Source: Thermoplasmata archaeon (lineage in GTDB: Archaea; Thermoplasmatota; DTKX01; JAHFTX01). Taken from it: a stretch of 55,061 nt of DNA. The stretch covers positions 1 to 55,061 of the forward strand of contig JAHFTX010000017.1 of assembly GCA_023265395.1 (NCBI GenBank), in the 5' to 3' direction. The stretch's first letter is position 1; each line of letters begins with the position of its first letter. The position numbers were made by a program, and so were the translations under genes. A model generated the notes under the pieces. It was not told where the DNA came from and searched no databases. It saw only the letters and a list, made by a program, of their open reading frames with translations. Shown piece by piece: positions 47,765-55,061 of the stretch.

Positions 47765-48568
47765 TCAGCGCGCTCGACGACCCCTAGGGTGCCGTGGAGC
47801 CGCCTGGGTGCGGCTGCGGTGCCGACCGGTCGTGGCCTCGACCAAGGCCGCCACCCGGCGATGGACATCGTCGGCCTGCTCGACGATGGTGCCGGTGACG
47901 ATGATGTCGGCTCCCGCCGCCACCGCTGCAGCAGCCTGTGCGGGGGTGCGTATCCCCCCGCCGACGATGAGCGGGATGTCGAGGGCAGCCTTGACGGCAC
48001 TGATCATGGCCGGCGGTACCGGCTTGTCTGCTCCCGAGCCGGCCTCGAGGTAGATCAGCGCCATGCCGAAGTACTGGCCCGTCAGCGCCAGCCCGATCGC
48101 GCGCCGATGGTCGGTGCGCTCGACGACCTTGGCACGTCCGACCTCCCCGACGCGCATGCCCGGTGCGACGATGATGTACCCCATCGGAATCGGCTCGATC
48201 CCCAGCTTGGCGATGAAGGGCGCACCGCGTGCCTGCTCGTCGACGAGGAATCGGGGGATGGTCGAATTGAGCATGCTCATGAAGTAGACCGCGTCGGCGT
48301 AGGGCGAGAGCATCGCCGCACCGCCGGGGAAGAGGATGACGGGCAGCGTGCTCACCGACTTGATGGCCAGCAGCGTGTCGTCGAGGCCGTGGCGCGAGAC
48401 GCCCGTCGACCCTCCGACCATCAGGGCGCTGGTGCCCGCCGCCTCGACTGCGGTGGCGATACGGCCGGCGACCTCGGGACGTTGCTTGTCGGGATCGAGC
48501 AACGTCATGTGCAGCGGATGGGAGCGGCGCTGTCGCAACAGCCGTCGCAGCACGCTGCCCCGGGCCAC
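47765..48568 (-). CDS. Geranylgeranylglyceryl phosphate synthase
   Basis: 267 residues. Makes the first ether bond of archaeal lipids from glycerol-1-phosphate and geranylgeranyl diphosphate. TIM-barrel motifs: HMTLLDPDK (start of the barrel), ALMVGGSTGVS, VILFPGG, AVYFMSMLNS, YIIVAPGMRVGEVG, ALIYLEAGSGADKPVP (substrate contacts) and PLIVGGGIRTPAQAAAAVAAGADIIVTGTIVE (phosphate site). The GTG at 48568 follows the ubiA stop by 4 nt and is behind a GAGG site. A TTG twelve codons earlier would overlap ubiA by 32 nt. Directly downstream of the next pathway enzyme, giving an operon of consecutive steps. A basic C-terminal tail is extra. Confidence 0.94.
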   Translation of the reverse strand: MARGSVLRRLLRQRRSHPLHMTLLDPDKQRPEVAGRIATAVEAAGTSALMVGGSTGVSRHGLDDTLLAIKSVSTLPVILFPGGAAMLSPYADAVYFMSMLNSTIPRFLVDEQARGAPFIAKLGIEPIPMGYIIVAPGMRVGEVGRAKVVERTDHRRAIGLALTGQYFGMALIYLEAGSGADKPVPPAMISAVKAALDIPLIVGGGIRTPAQAAAAVAAGADIIVTGTIVEQADDVHRRVAALVEATTGRHRSRTQAAPRHPRGRRAR

Positions 48569-48572
48569 GGCC

Positions 48573-49457
48573 TCATCCTCGCATTCCCACGGCGCCTGCG
48601 ACAAAGGCCGCCAGGGCGATCAGCATCGCCACCTTGGCTGCATCGGCGCAGCGCGCGGGCGTCGCGGCGACCGTGGCGGCGGCGTATAAGAATGTTGCAT
48701 CGGCCGCCAGCACCAGCGGGAGATAGGGCAACGGCGCGAAGACGTGCAGCGGCCATGTCGGCAGTACCGAGGCGGCGACTGCGGCGCACAGGGTGCCAAC
48801 GACGACCCTGCGCGCTGCACTGGTCCCCGAGGTCATCGGGAAGGTCTGCCGGTGCCCGCGGTCCCCTTCGATGTCCTGGAGGTCCTTCGCGACCTCCCGG
48901 GCGAGGTTGGCCAGCAGGGCCAGCCCCACCAGGATCGCCGCCGCGCCCAGCTGCAGGGACGCGCCGTTCGAGGGAAGGTCAAGGACGGCGAGGGCACCAA
49001 AGAGGAACACCGAACCGCTGAGATAAGCGACGGCGACGTTGCCGCTCAAGCCTGCGACCTTGAGCCGACGTTCGTAGGCCCACAGCAGCGCGCAGTTGAA
49101 CAGTGCCACCACCAGGGGCAGCGGGCGGCCGCTTCGCACCAGCAGGACCACGCACAGCAGGACCCCGCTGGCGAAGAGGATGAGTGCGATCCGGCGGACG
49201 CTGCCCAGCCCCAGCTCACCCGAAGGGATCGGCCGCCGCGGGTGCGCCACGGCGTCGACCTGCGCGTCGACCACGTCGTTGAGGGCGTTGCCGCCACCAG
49301 TGATGAGCAGCGCGGCGATGCTCGCCAACAGGACCGCGATGCGCTCGGAGGGGTCGGTCAGCGAGAGGGGACCGATCGCCACCAGCGCGCCCACGACCAC
49401 CCCAAGGGCGGCCATCACTGCGTTGAGGGGCCGCACCAATCGGACGATGGCGAGCAC
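48573..49457 (-). CDS. Digeranylgeranylglyceryl phosphate synthase (UbiA prenyltransferase)
   Basis: 294 residues, with about eight or nine transmembrane helices. Adds the second geranylgeranyl chain in archaeal lipid synthesis. Both UbiA Asp-rich motifs are intact: GGGNALNDVVDAQVD (Asp61, 64, 68) and LAREVAKDLQDIEGD (Asp192, 195, 199), as are the HPRRPIPSGEL loop and YERRLKVAGLSGNVAVAYLSG. Other UbiA enzymes (for quinones or haem) use the same fold, but the REVAKDLQDIEGD form and linkage to GGGP synthase support this call. The GTG start is 26 nt from a CTTTATATG box, implying a leaderless message. Confidence 0.92.
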   Translation of the reverse strand: MLAIVRLVRPLNAVMAALGVVVGALVAIGPLSLTDPSERIAVLLASIAALLITGGGNALNDVVDAQVDAVAHPRRPIPSGELGLGSVRRIALILFASGVLLCVVLLVRSGRPLPLVVALFNCALLWAYERRLKVAGLSGNVAVAYLSGSVFLFGALAVLDLPSNGASLQLGAAAILVGLALLANLAREVAKDLQDIEGDRGHRQTFPMTSGTSAARRVVVGTLCAAVAASVLPTWPLHVFAPLPYLPLVLAADATFLYAAATVAATPARCADAAKVAMLIALAAFVAGAVGMRG

Positions 49458-49478
49458 GGGTGCTGCCTCAAGGTGTCC

Positions 49479-49487
49479 ATATAAAGA
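49479..49487 (-). promoter_or_regulatory. TATA box of the ether-lipid operon
   Basis: The minus-strand reading is CTTTATATG, centred 26 nt from the ubiA GTG. Confidence 0.7.
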
Positions 49488-49517
49488 GTTTGGGCAGTGG
49501 CCGACGTGGGCCGTTTC

Positions 49518-50975
49518 CTACTGAGGGATCGGGCTGACGAGTCTGTTCGCTGCCCCCGGCGGGACGCTACCGCCGAGGACCCAGCGGTGGATCGCGCCGA
49601 CGGTGCTCGGAAGGTCGGACCGGGAGACGACCAGGTAGTAGGCGACCTCGGAGGCGCCGGCGCTGACGAGCTCGACGTTGATGCCCTCTGCGGCGATGGC
49701 GCTGAACGCGCCCGCGGCGACCCCCGGCGTCTGCAGGACGCCCTCACCGACGATGGCCACCAGCGCGCGGTCGGGCAGCAGCTCGATGCGCTCGATGGGC
49801 GGTCCGACGCGCGCCCGCACCAGGCGCGCGACCGGCTGGAGGTCGGCAGCCTCGAGCAGCAGCGCGATGCAGGTCTGGGCCGTGACCACGGAGCGGATGT
49901 TGTACCCTGCGTCGCCGACCAGGGCGGTCAGTTCGCCGAGCACACCCGGCCGAGCGCCGACGCCGACCCCGTGGAGCTTGAGCACCCCGATGTGGGCGTC
50001 GGAGGCGACAGCGCAGACGACGGGGCGAGCGGCGCTGCCATCGCTGTGGGGCGACTGCCCCACGGTGGTGCCGGCCGCCGAGGGGTCCGCCAGCGGTCGG
50101 ATGCGCAACGGGACACCCGTAGGGGCCAAGGGCTCGACGGTTCGCGGGTGAAGGATCTTGGCGCCGAAGTAGGAGAGCTCGGCGGCCTCTCGGTAGCTCA
50201 ACTGCGGGACCAGCCGCGCGTGGGGCACGAGCGTGGGGTCGGCGCTCAGGAATCCCTCGACGTCCTTCCAGATCACCAGCTCGTCGGCGCCGAGCACCGC
50301 CGCAAGGACGGCAGCGCTGTAATCGGAGCCGCCACGGCCGAAGGTCGTGACCTCCCCTGCGCCGTCGATGCCGTAGAAGCCCTCCACGACCGGCAGGTGC
50401 TCCTCGACCAGGTGCGGGAAGAGCACCGCACCGACGGAGGAGAGGGTCTCGCCCGCGTCGACGGTGGCATTCCCAAAGACCCCATCGGTGCGGAGGCCGA
50501 TCCGCTCCGGCGGTGTCGCGACGGCAGGGATCCCATGTTGCCGCAGCAGACCGACCAGCAGCGGGACCGCCAAGCGCTCACCGTGGCAGAGGACCAGGTC
50601 GGTCAGTCGCGGCGTGACCTCCCCAGTGTAGGAGGCGCCCACGAGCAGGCGCTCGACCGATGCCAGCAAGGCCCACTGCGCCTCCTCGACCTGCAGGCGC
50701 AGGTGTGGGTCGGCCAGCAGCTCGGCGGCCAGCGCCTGGTGGGGAGCGCGCAGCGTACCGAGCTCCTCGACGATCTGTGGCTCGCTCAGCGGCGAGGCCT
50801 CGATCAGGGCGCTGAGGCGATCGGTCACCCCCGGGAGCGCCGAGAGCACCAGCACCACGTCAGCGTGGGCCTGGGCGCCCGCGATCACCGCGACGACCTG
50901 GTTCAGCCGCTCGGCGCTGCCCAGACAGGAGCCGCCGACCTTGTGGACCTGCAGCGGGCGGCGACGCTGGCTCAT
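49518..50975 (-). CDS. lysC: Aspartate kinase
   Basis: 485 residues. Phosphorylates aspartate, the first step to lysine, threonine and methionine. Motifs: VHKVGGSCLGS (nucleotide-binding KxGG), FGRGGSDYSAAVLAAVLGADELVIWKDVEGFLSADP (substrate and kinase loop) and LSYREAAELSYFGAKILHPRTVEPL. The C-terminal third holds two ACT domains (VGVGARPGVLGELTALVGDAGYNIRSVV and GEGVLQTPGVAAGAFSAIAAEGINVELVSAG), so allosteric feedback by lysine or threonine is likely. The start overlaps the asd stop by 4 nt (ATGA), so the two successive enzymes are translationally coupled. Confidence 0.95.
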   Translation of the reverse strand: MSQRRRPLQVHKVGGSCLGSAERLNQVVAVIAGAQAHADVVLVLSALPGVTDRLSALIEASPLSEPQIVEELGTLRAPHQALAAELLADPHLRLQVEEAQWALLASVERLLVGASYTGEVTPRLTDLVLCHGERLAVPLLVGLLRQHGIPAVATPPERIGLRTDGVFGNATVDAGETLSSVGAVLFPHLVEEHLPVVEGFYGIDGAGEVTTFGRGGSDYSAAVLAAVLGADELVIWKDVEGFLSADPTLVPHARLVPQLSYREAAELSYFGAKILHPRTVEPLAPTGVPLRIRPLADPSAAGTTVGQSPHSDGSAARPVVCAVASDAHIGVLKLHGVGVGARPGVLGELTALVGDAGYNIRSVVTAQTCIALLLEAADLQPVARLVRARVGPPIERIELLPDRALVAIVGEGVLQTPGVAAGAFSAIAAEGINVELVSAGASEVAYYLVVSRSDLPSTVGAIHRWVLGGSVPPGAANRLVSPIPQ

Positions 50976-52057
50976 GGCGGTGCTCCGGTGCGGTCCCCAA
51001 AGGGTGGCAGGCCCCAGGCAAGCGCCAGCTCGGCATTGAGCAGCGACCCGCCAGCGGCCCCGCGGATGGTGTTGTGGGAGAGGCTGACCAGGCCGATGCT
51101 CCCACCGTGGGTGCGGATGCGACCGACGCTGATCGCCATGCCCGCACGCCGCCCCGCACCGCCGAGCAGGACGTCCTTGGCTGGCTGGGGCCGGTCCTGC
51201 TGTGGCAGCACCACGACCGGTTGGGGCGGTGCCGACGGCAGGTCGAGCTCCTGCGGGGGTCCGCGGAAGGCCGCCAGGGCGGCTGCGACCTCGTCGGTGC
51301 CTGGATGCAGCTCGGTGTCGACCCACAGGCTCAGCAGGTGTCCATCGGGCACGTTCACCCGGGTGCAGGTGGCCTGCACCGGGAACGTCGCCGGGACGAT
51401 CCGTGGTCCGTGCAACGCCCCGAGGATCTTGTGGGTCTCGGCCCCGACCTTCTCCTCCTCGTCGGCGATGTGGGGAAGGACGTTGCCACTGATGTCGAGG
51501 GCGGCGACGCCGGGGTGCCCGGCGCCCGAGAGGGCTTGTTGGGAGGTCAGCACGACGCGGCGGATCCCAAAGGGGACCAGCGGCGCCAAGGCAAGCACTA
51601 GTCCGGTGGTGGTGCAGTTGGCGTTGGCGATCAGCTTGCCCTGGGCGGGGGGCTGGGCGCGCGCCAGGCAGAGATGGTCGCCATTGACCTCGGGCACCAC
51701 CAGGGGAACTGTGGGCTCGAGCCGTGCCGGTGCGGCGTTGGTGAACAGGTCTATGCCCCCTGCGCGCAGCTGCGGCTCGAGCGTCGCGGCGGTCAAGGTC
51801 GGCAGGGCAGAGAACGCGACGCTGGCCCCTGAATCCCGCAGCGCTCGGGCATCCGTCGCCAGCAGCGGGAGTTGGGCGACCTCCTCGGAGATGTGGCCGC
51901 CCACTCGCCAGGGAACATCGCCGAAGCACTCCCCTTGGCGTCGCTCCGATGCGGTCAGCGCCACCAGGCGGAACGAGGGGTGGTCGTGCAACGCTGCGAC
52001 GAAGCGCTGTCCCACGAGGCCACTTGCCCCAAGCACTGCGACATCGATCCTGCCCAT
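50972..52057 (-). CDS. asd: Aspartate-semialdehyde dehydrogenase (archaeal/fungal type)
   Basis: 361 residues. Reduces aspartyl phosphate to the semialdehyde with NADPH. Motifs: VAVLGASGLVGQRFVAALHDHP (Rossmann loop), FSALPT, FTNAAPARLEPTVPLVVPEVN, IANANCTTTGLVLAL with the nucleophile Cys148, SQQALSGAGHPG, KILG and TCTRVNVPDGH (catalytic His). The ATG at 52057 has a perfect GGAGGGA site 4 nt upstream; a longer frame exists but lacks this. First gene of the asd-lysC pair. The upstream region is AT-rich with nested inverted repeats that may regulate it. Confidence 0.95.
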   Translation of the reverse strand: MGRIDVAVLGASGLVGQRFVAALHDHPSFRLVALTASERRQGECFGDVPWRVGGHISEEVAQLPLLATDARALRDSGASVAFSALPTLTAATLEPQLRAGGIDLFTNAAPARLEPTVPLVVPEVNGDHLCLARAQPPAQGKLIANANCTTTGLVLALAPLVPFGIRRVVLTSQQALSGAGHPGVAALDISGNVLPHIADEEEKVGAETHKILGALHGPRIVPATFPVQATCTRVNVPDGHLLSLWVDTELHPGTDEVAAALAAFRGPPQELDLPSAPPQPVVVLPQQDRPQPAKDVLLGGAGRRAGMAISVGRIRTHGGSIGLVSLSHNTIRGAAGGSLLNAELALAWGLPPFGDRTGAPP

Positions 52058-52371
52058 CGTTCCCTCCGGCGTGGTGACGCTCCGGTGCCCCAAGTGCCGT
52101 TCGTGACTTGAGGCAACAAGACGTTCATCAATTCAGAATATTGTTCTACTTTTTTGATGAATACACATCAACTATGTGGTATTAGAACTTGGTGGCGATG
52201 ATCGACCTCCCGGGGTCCGATTCTCAGCGAAGGGTGGAGAAACACACCATTCCTAGTGGTCGGCTCGAAGATGGGCCACATGTCGCTCTTCAGACAGCCA
52301 TGGGGTCGCGAGTCGGCTCAGTATCGATTGCCTTACCCTGCAGGATGCTAGTGTACCGGCTCGTGGCACCG
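52058..52371. other. Divergent regulatory region between asd and argG
   Basis: About 310 nt without a gene. The left half (about 52110-52190) is very AT-rich for this genome and contains nested inverted repeats. The minus-strand CAATATTCTG near 52134-52143 could be the asd TATA box, with a leader of about 50 nt. The right half is GC-rich and no clear argG TATA box can be assigned; CCTTACC near 52331 is the best candidate. Confidence 0.55.
52124..52161. repeat. Inverted repeat in asd upstream region
   Basis: TTCATCAA (52124-52131) and TTGATGAA (52154-52161) are perfect reverse complements, 22 nt apart, flanking the putative asd TATA box and a T6 run. A second pair, GTTCTA (52143-52148) and TAGAAC (52183-52188), is interleaved with it. 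This layout suits a repressor or a looped operator. Confidence 0.6.
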
Positions 52372-53727
52372 ATGACGAACCCGTCACACCCACTGCTCAA
52401 GGACGCCCTGTGGTCCGCCCAGGGTCTCGACGCGAACAAACCCTCGATCGTGCTCGCCTACAGCGGCGGCCTCGACACCTCGGTCTCGATCCCGTGGCTG
52501 CGGGAGAACCACGACGCCAACGTCATCGCGGTCACCGTCGACCTGGGCCAGCAGGAAGACCTCAAGGCGATCCAGCGCAAGGCGGTGGCCTCGGGTGCGG
52601 CGCTGGCAGTCGTCGTCGACGCCACCGAGCCCTTCGCCGACCACTACGTCGCATTGGCCATCAAGGGCAACCTCCTCTACCAGGGGGTCTACCCCGCTGG
52701 CACGGCGCTGGCACGGCCGCTGATCAGCGAGGTGCTCGTGGGTGTCGCCCAGGCTCTGGGCGCCACCGCCATCGCCCACGGCTGCACCGCCAAGGGCAAC
52801 GACCAGGTCCGCTTCGAGGTGGCCGTCGCCGCGCTGGCACCCCACCTGAGCGTGATCGCCCCCATGCGCGTGTGGCAAGCCACCCGTGAGGAGGAGCTGG
52901 CGTACGCTGCCTCCCACGACGTCCCCGTCAGCGCCACGACGCGCTCGCCCTTCTCGACCGATGAGAACCTCTGGGGCCGCTCCGTCGAGGCGGGCGTGCT
53001 CGAGGACCCCTTCGTCGCACCGCCGGAGGAGGCCTTCGCCTGGACGGTCTCCCCGCAGTCGGCGCCCGACGAACCCCTCGAGGTCACCCTCACCTTCGAG
53101 GGTGGCCTGCCCGTCGCGCTGGAGGGCACCCGCAGCAACCTCAAGGAGCTGATCACGGCCCTCAACGACATCGCGGGCCGCCACGGCGTCGGCCGCATCG
53201 ACCATGTCGAGGACCGCGTCGTCGGCCTCAAGAGCCGCGAGCTCTACGAGTACCCTGCAGCGACGGTGCTCCTGGTGGCGCACAAGAAGCTCGAGCAGCT
53301 GACCCTGACGCGCGGGACGTTGGCCCTCAAGCGCACGCTGGAGGCCACCTATGCCCAGCTGGCCTACGACGGGCTGACCTTCTCCCAGGAGTTCTCGGTG
53401 CTGTCGGCCTTCATGGAGGAGAGCCAGCGCGTCGTCGATGGCGAGGTCGTGGTGCGTCTGTACAAGGGCGCGGCGACCGCCGTCGGCGTCCGCTCGCCCA
53501 AGGCGCTCTACTCCGAGGCGCTGGCGACCTACTCCAGCGGTGACCGCTTCAAGCACGATGCGGCGGAGGGTTTCATCTACATCCACTCGCTGGCGCCCCG
53601 CACGACCTCCGCGGTCCAGGGCGCGCCCCGCGGGGCCCTGGGCGTCGGGGACGCCGGTACCAGCGTCGCACCCACCGAGACGGCGCAGCCGCCCTCCTTG
53701 GGGAGCACCAGCTGGACCCACCAGTGA
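52372..53727 (+). CDS. argG: Argininosuccinate synthase
   Basis: 451 residues, about 45 longer than usual. Joins citrulline and aspartate using ATP. Motifs: IVLAYSGGLDTSVSIPWL (pyrophosphate loop, 26-43), AVTVDLGQQEDL, LLYQGVYPAGTALARPLISE, AIAHGCTAKGNDQVRFE, YAASHDVPVSATTRSPFSTDENLWGRSVEAGVLEDP, IDHVEDRVVGLKSRELYEYPAATVLLVAH. All are intact. The extra length is a Gly/Ala/Pro/Thr-rich C-terminal tail (about 407-451) outside the conserved fold, and a short N-terminal extension. The ATG at 52372 is chosen; an ATG nine codons earlier is possible. argH follows in the same direction but has its own TATA box. Confidence 0.95.
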   Translation: MTNPSHPLLKDALWSAQGLDANKPSIVLAYSGGLDTSVSIPWLRENHDANVIAVTVDLGQQEDLKAIQRKAVASGAALAVVVDATEPFADHYVALAIKGNLLYQGVYPAGTALARPLISEVLVGVAQALGATAIAHGCTAKGNDQVRFEVAVAALAPHLSVIAPMRVWQATREEELAYAASHDVPVSATTRSPFSTDENLWGRSVEAGVLEDPFVAPPEEAFAWTVSPQSAPDEPLEVTLTFEGGLPVALEGTRSNLKELITALNDIAGRHGVGRIDHVEDRVVGLKSRELYEYPAATVLLVAHKKLEQLTLTRGTLALKRTLEATYAQLAYDGLTFSQEFSVLSAFMEESQRVVDGEVVVRLYKGAATAVGVRSPKALYSEALATYSSGDRFKHDAAEGFIYIHSLAPRTTSAVQGAPRGALGVGDAGTSVAPTETAQPPSLGSTSWTHQ

Positions 53728-53752
53728 CCGCTCGACCTGCCCGTTGCCGCCA

Positions 53753-53762
53753 GGCTTTAGCG
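53753..53762 (+). promoter_or_regulatory. TATA-like box of argH
   Basis: GGCTTTAGCG is centred 28 nt before the argH ATG, so argH can be transcribed as a leaderless message separately from argG. Confidence 0.55.
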
Positions 53763-53784
53763 TCGGCGCCGCTTGGGGGGCTCG

Positions 53785-55061
53785 ATGGCCCAGTGGGACG
53801 GTGCCTTTGCTGAGCCCCTCGACCCACGGCTTGCGACGTTCCTGGCCTCGATCTCCGTCGACCAGAAGCTGGCCTACCACGACCTGCTGGGGTCGATCGC
53901 CCATGCGATGATGCTCAAGCACACGCGCATCCTGACCACCAAGGACGCCGACACGATCCTCGGGGGCCTTGCGCAGCTGGCGCAGCGCCTCGACAAGGGC
54001 GAGCTGCGCTTCCACGAGCAGCAGGAAGACATCCACATGAACATCGAGGCAGCGCTGACGAGCCTGGTCGGCCCTGTCGGCGGTGCGCTGCACACGGCGC
54101 GCAGCCGCAACGACCAGGTGGCCCTCGACGTCACGCTCTGGTTGCGCGAGGAGCTCCTCGAGGTCCGCGGTGCCGTGCTGCAGCTGGCCCAGGCGCTGCT
54201 GGACCTGAGCGCGCGTCACCCGGGGCTGGTGATCCCCGGCTACACGCACCTGCAACGGGCGCAGCCGGTGCTGCTCGAGCACCACCTGCTGGCCCACGTC
54301 CACCGGCTGCTGCGCGACGAGGAGCGCTTCTCCCTGGTCGGTGACCGTCTGCAGAGCTGTCCGCTGGGCGCAGCGGCGCTGGCGGGCACGGCCCACCCGA
54401 TCGACCCGCGCCTGACGGCGAACCTGCTCGGGTTCCGCGACGTGCATCCCAACTCGATGGACGCGGTCTCCCGGCGCGACCACCTGGTCGAGGCGCTGGC
54501 GGCGTCGGCGCAGTGCGGCGTGCACCTGAGCGCCATCGCCGCCGAAGGGGTGCTCTGGAGCAGCCAGGAGTTCGGTTTCCTTCGCCTGGCCGACCGCCAC
54601 GCGACGGGCAGCTCCATCATGCCCCAGAAGAAGAACCCCGACGTCTTCGAGCTGGTGCGCGGACAGTCGGCGCTGCTGATCGCCGACCACCAGGCGCTGC
54701 TCAACCTGCTGCGCGGACTGCCGCTGACCTACTTCAAGGACCTCCAGGAGGACAAGGGGCTGCTCTTCCACTCCCTCGAGCTGCTGCAGGCGCAGCTGGA
54801 GGTGATGGCCCTGACCCTGACGGGCGCCACCTTCGATGCCGAGCGCATCGGCGAGCAGCTGCTGCGCGACTACAGCTGGGCCACCGAGCTTGCCGACCGT
54901 CTGGTGCGCACCGGCATCCCCTTCCGCGACGCGCACAAGCGGGTGGGGGCGTTCGTCGCCGCCCTTGCAGCAGAGGGGATCACCCGCGAGGAGCTGACCC
55001 TCGAGCGGCTGCGCAGCCTCGAGCCGACCTTCGGCCCAGAGGAGCTCGCGGCGCTCCATCC
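53785..55061 (+). CDS. argH: Argininosuccinate lyase (3' end outside window)
   Basis: 425 complete codons are visible and the frame is open to the window edge. Splits argininosuccinate into arginine and fumarate. Motifs: SIAHAMMLKHTRIL, QEDIHMNIEAALTSLVG, LHTARSRNDQVALD, IPGYTHLQRAQPVLLEHHLLAH (catalytic His in TH), CPLGAAALAGTAHPID, PNSMDAVSRRDHLVEALA and the superfamily signature GSSIMPQKKNPD (catalytic Ser). Usual enzymes have VSDRD where this has VSRRD, and GxGALAGT where this has LGAAALAGT; these are mild changes. The last visible part (RDYSWATELADRLVRTGIPFRDAHKRVG) is the C-terminal domain, so only a short end is missing. Confidence 0.95.
   Translation, partial: MAQWDGAFAEPLDPRLATFLASISVDQKLAYHDLLGSIAHAMMLKHTRILTTKDADTILGGLAQLAQRLDKGELRFHEQQEDIHMNIEAALTSLVGPVGGALHTARSRNDQVALDVTLWLREELLEVRGAVLQLAQALLDLSARHPGLVIPGYTHLQRAQPVLLEHHLLAHVHRLLRDEERFSLVGDRLQSCPLGAAALAGTAHPIDPRLTANLLGFRDVHPNSMDAVSRRDHLVEALAASAQCGVHLSAIAAEGVLWSSQEFGFLRLADRHATGSSIMPQKKNPDVFELVRGQSALLIADHQALLNLLRGLPLTYFKDLQEDKGLLFHSLELLQAQLEVMALTLTGATFDAERIGEQLLRDYSWATELADRLVRTGIPFRDAHKRVGAFVAALAAEGITREELTLERLRSLEPTFGPEELAALH

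Noticed and set aside
52189..52371. A leader peptide or riboswitch for argG.
   Set aside because: Open frames here are just in-frame extensions of argG without conserved features, and I could not find a fold matching any known riboswitch class.
1..55061. CRISPR array, prompted by the CARF-like regulator.
   Set aside because: No regularly spaced direct repeats of 20-40 nt and no cas genes were seen. The regulator family also occurs outside CRISPR systems.
1..55061. Insertion sequences, transposases or integrase genes near the toxin-antitoxin loci or tRNA-Lys.
   Set aside because: No transposase or integrase motif, terminal repeats or duplicated tRNA 3' end was visible. The toxin-antitoxin pairs stand alone.

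Overview
The window is a dense stretch of an archaeal chromosome, about two-thirds G+C by eye. Archaeal identity rests on successive enzymes of ether-lipid synthesis (GGGP synthase and a UbiA-type DGGGP synthase), diphthine synthase, Trm5, an archaeal coiled-coil protein of the COG1340 type, DUF2070, an HFX_2341-type regulator, a tRNA gene without an encoded CCA, and TATA elements whose centres lie about 25-30 nt upstream of start codons, as expected for leaderless mRNAs. The many secreted PKD/CARDB proteins and the membrane-anchored helix-turn-helix regulator resemble Thermoplasmatota-like euryarchaea. That placement is an inference. No marker gene here settles it.

Layout. 1-7.7 kb: end of an unknown gene, a PKD surface protein, pdxS-pdxT (vitamin B6), a VapBC toxin-antitoxin pair, and an operon of a secreted protein, an OPT-family transporter and a PqqD-like protein. 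7.7-17.3 kb: a phytoene-synthase-like protein, then a surface-protein block: a VWA-domain giant, a proline-rich membrane protein, a membrane-anchored protein with a c-type haem motif, a tiny zinc-knuckle protein and a beta-helix/CARDB protein. 17.3-26.3 kb: a crotonase, an O-methyltransferase, two coupled membrane proteins, an HFX_2341 (CARF-like) regulator, a thioredoxin-like ferredoxin, a thioesterase, a six-PKD surface protein with a coupled membrane partner, a RelBE-like toxin-antitoxin pair and tRNA-Lys(CUU). 26.4-36.5 kb: glyA, a coiled-coil protein, a beta-propeller/zinc-ribbon protein, pyrD-pyrK, and a 1252-residue membrane protein with an extracellular sensor region and two cytoplasmic winged helices. 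36.5-49.5 kb: a PKD protein, an AlaX editing protein, trm5 and dphB from one divergent promoter, a coiled-coil protein, a DEDD exonuclease, an extracytoplasmic cyclophilin with a hydrolase-like partner, and a ubiA-GGGPS-DUF2070 operon. 49.5-55 kb: the asd-lysC pair (aspartate family) facing argG and argH (arginine), the last cut by the window edge.

How it fits together. Housekeeping genes (B6, one-carbon, pyrimidine, lysine/threonine, arginine, lipid, tRNA and EF-2 modification) alternate with a large investment in exported adhesin-like proteins. Several of these end in cytoplasmic zinc ribbons or Pro/Tyr/Gln-rich tails, which suggests a shared but undescribed inside-the-cell partner or assembly function. 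Genes are tightly packed, with 1-8 nt overlaps inside operons and stop codons shared between convergent genes. Both toxin-antitoxin loci and a few promoters lie in conspicuous AT-rich patches.
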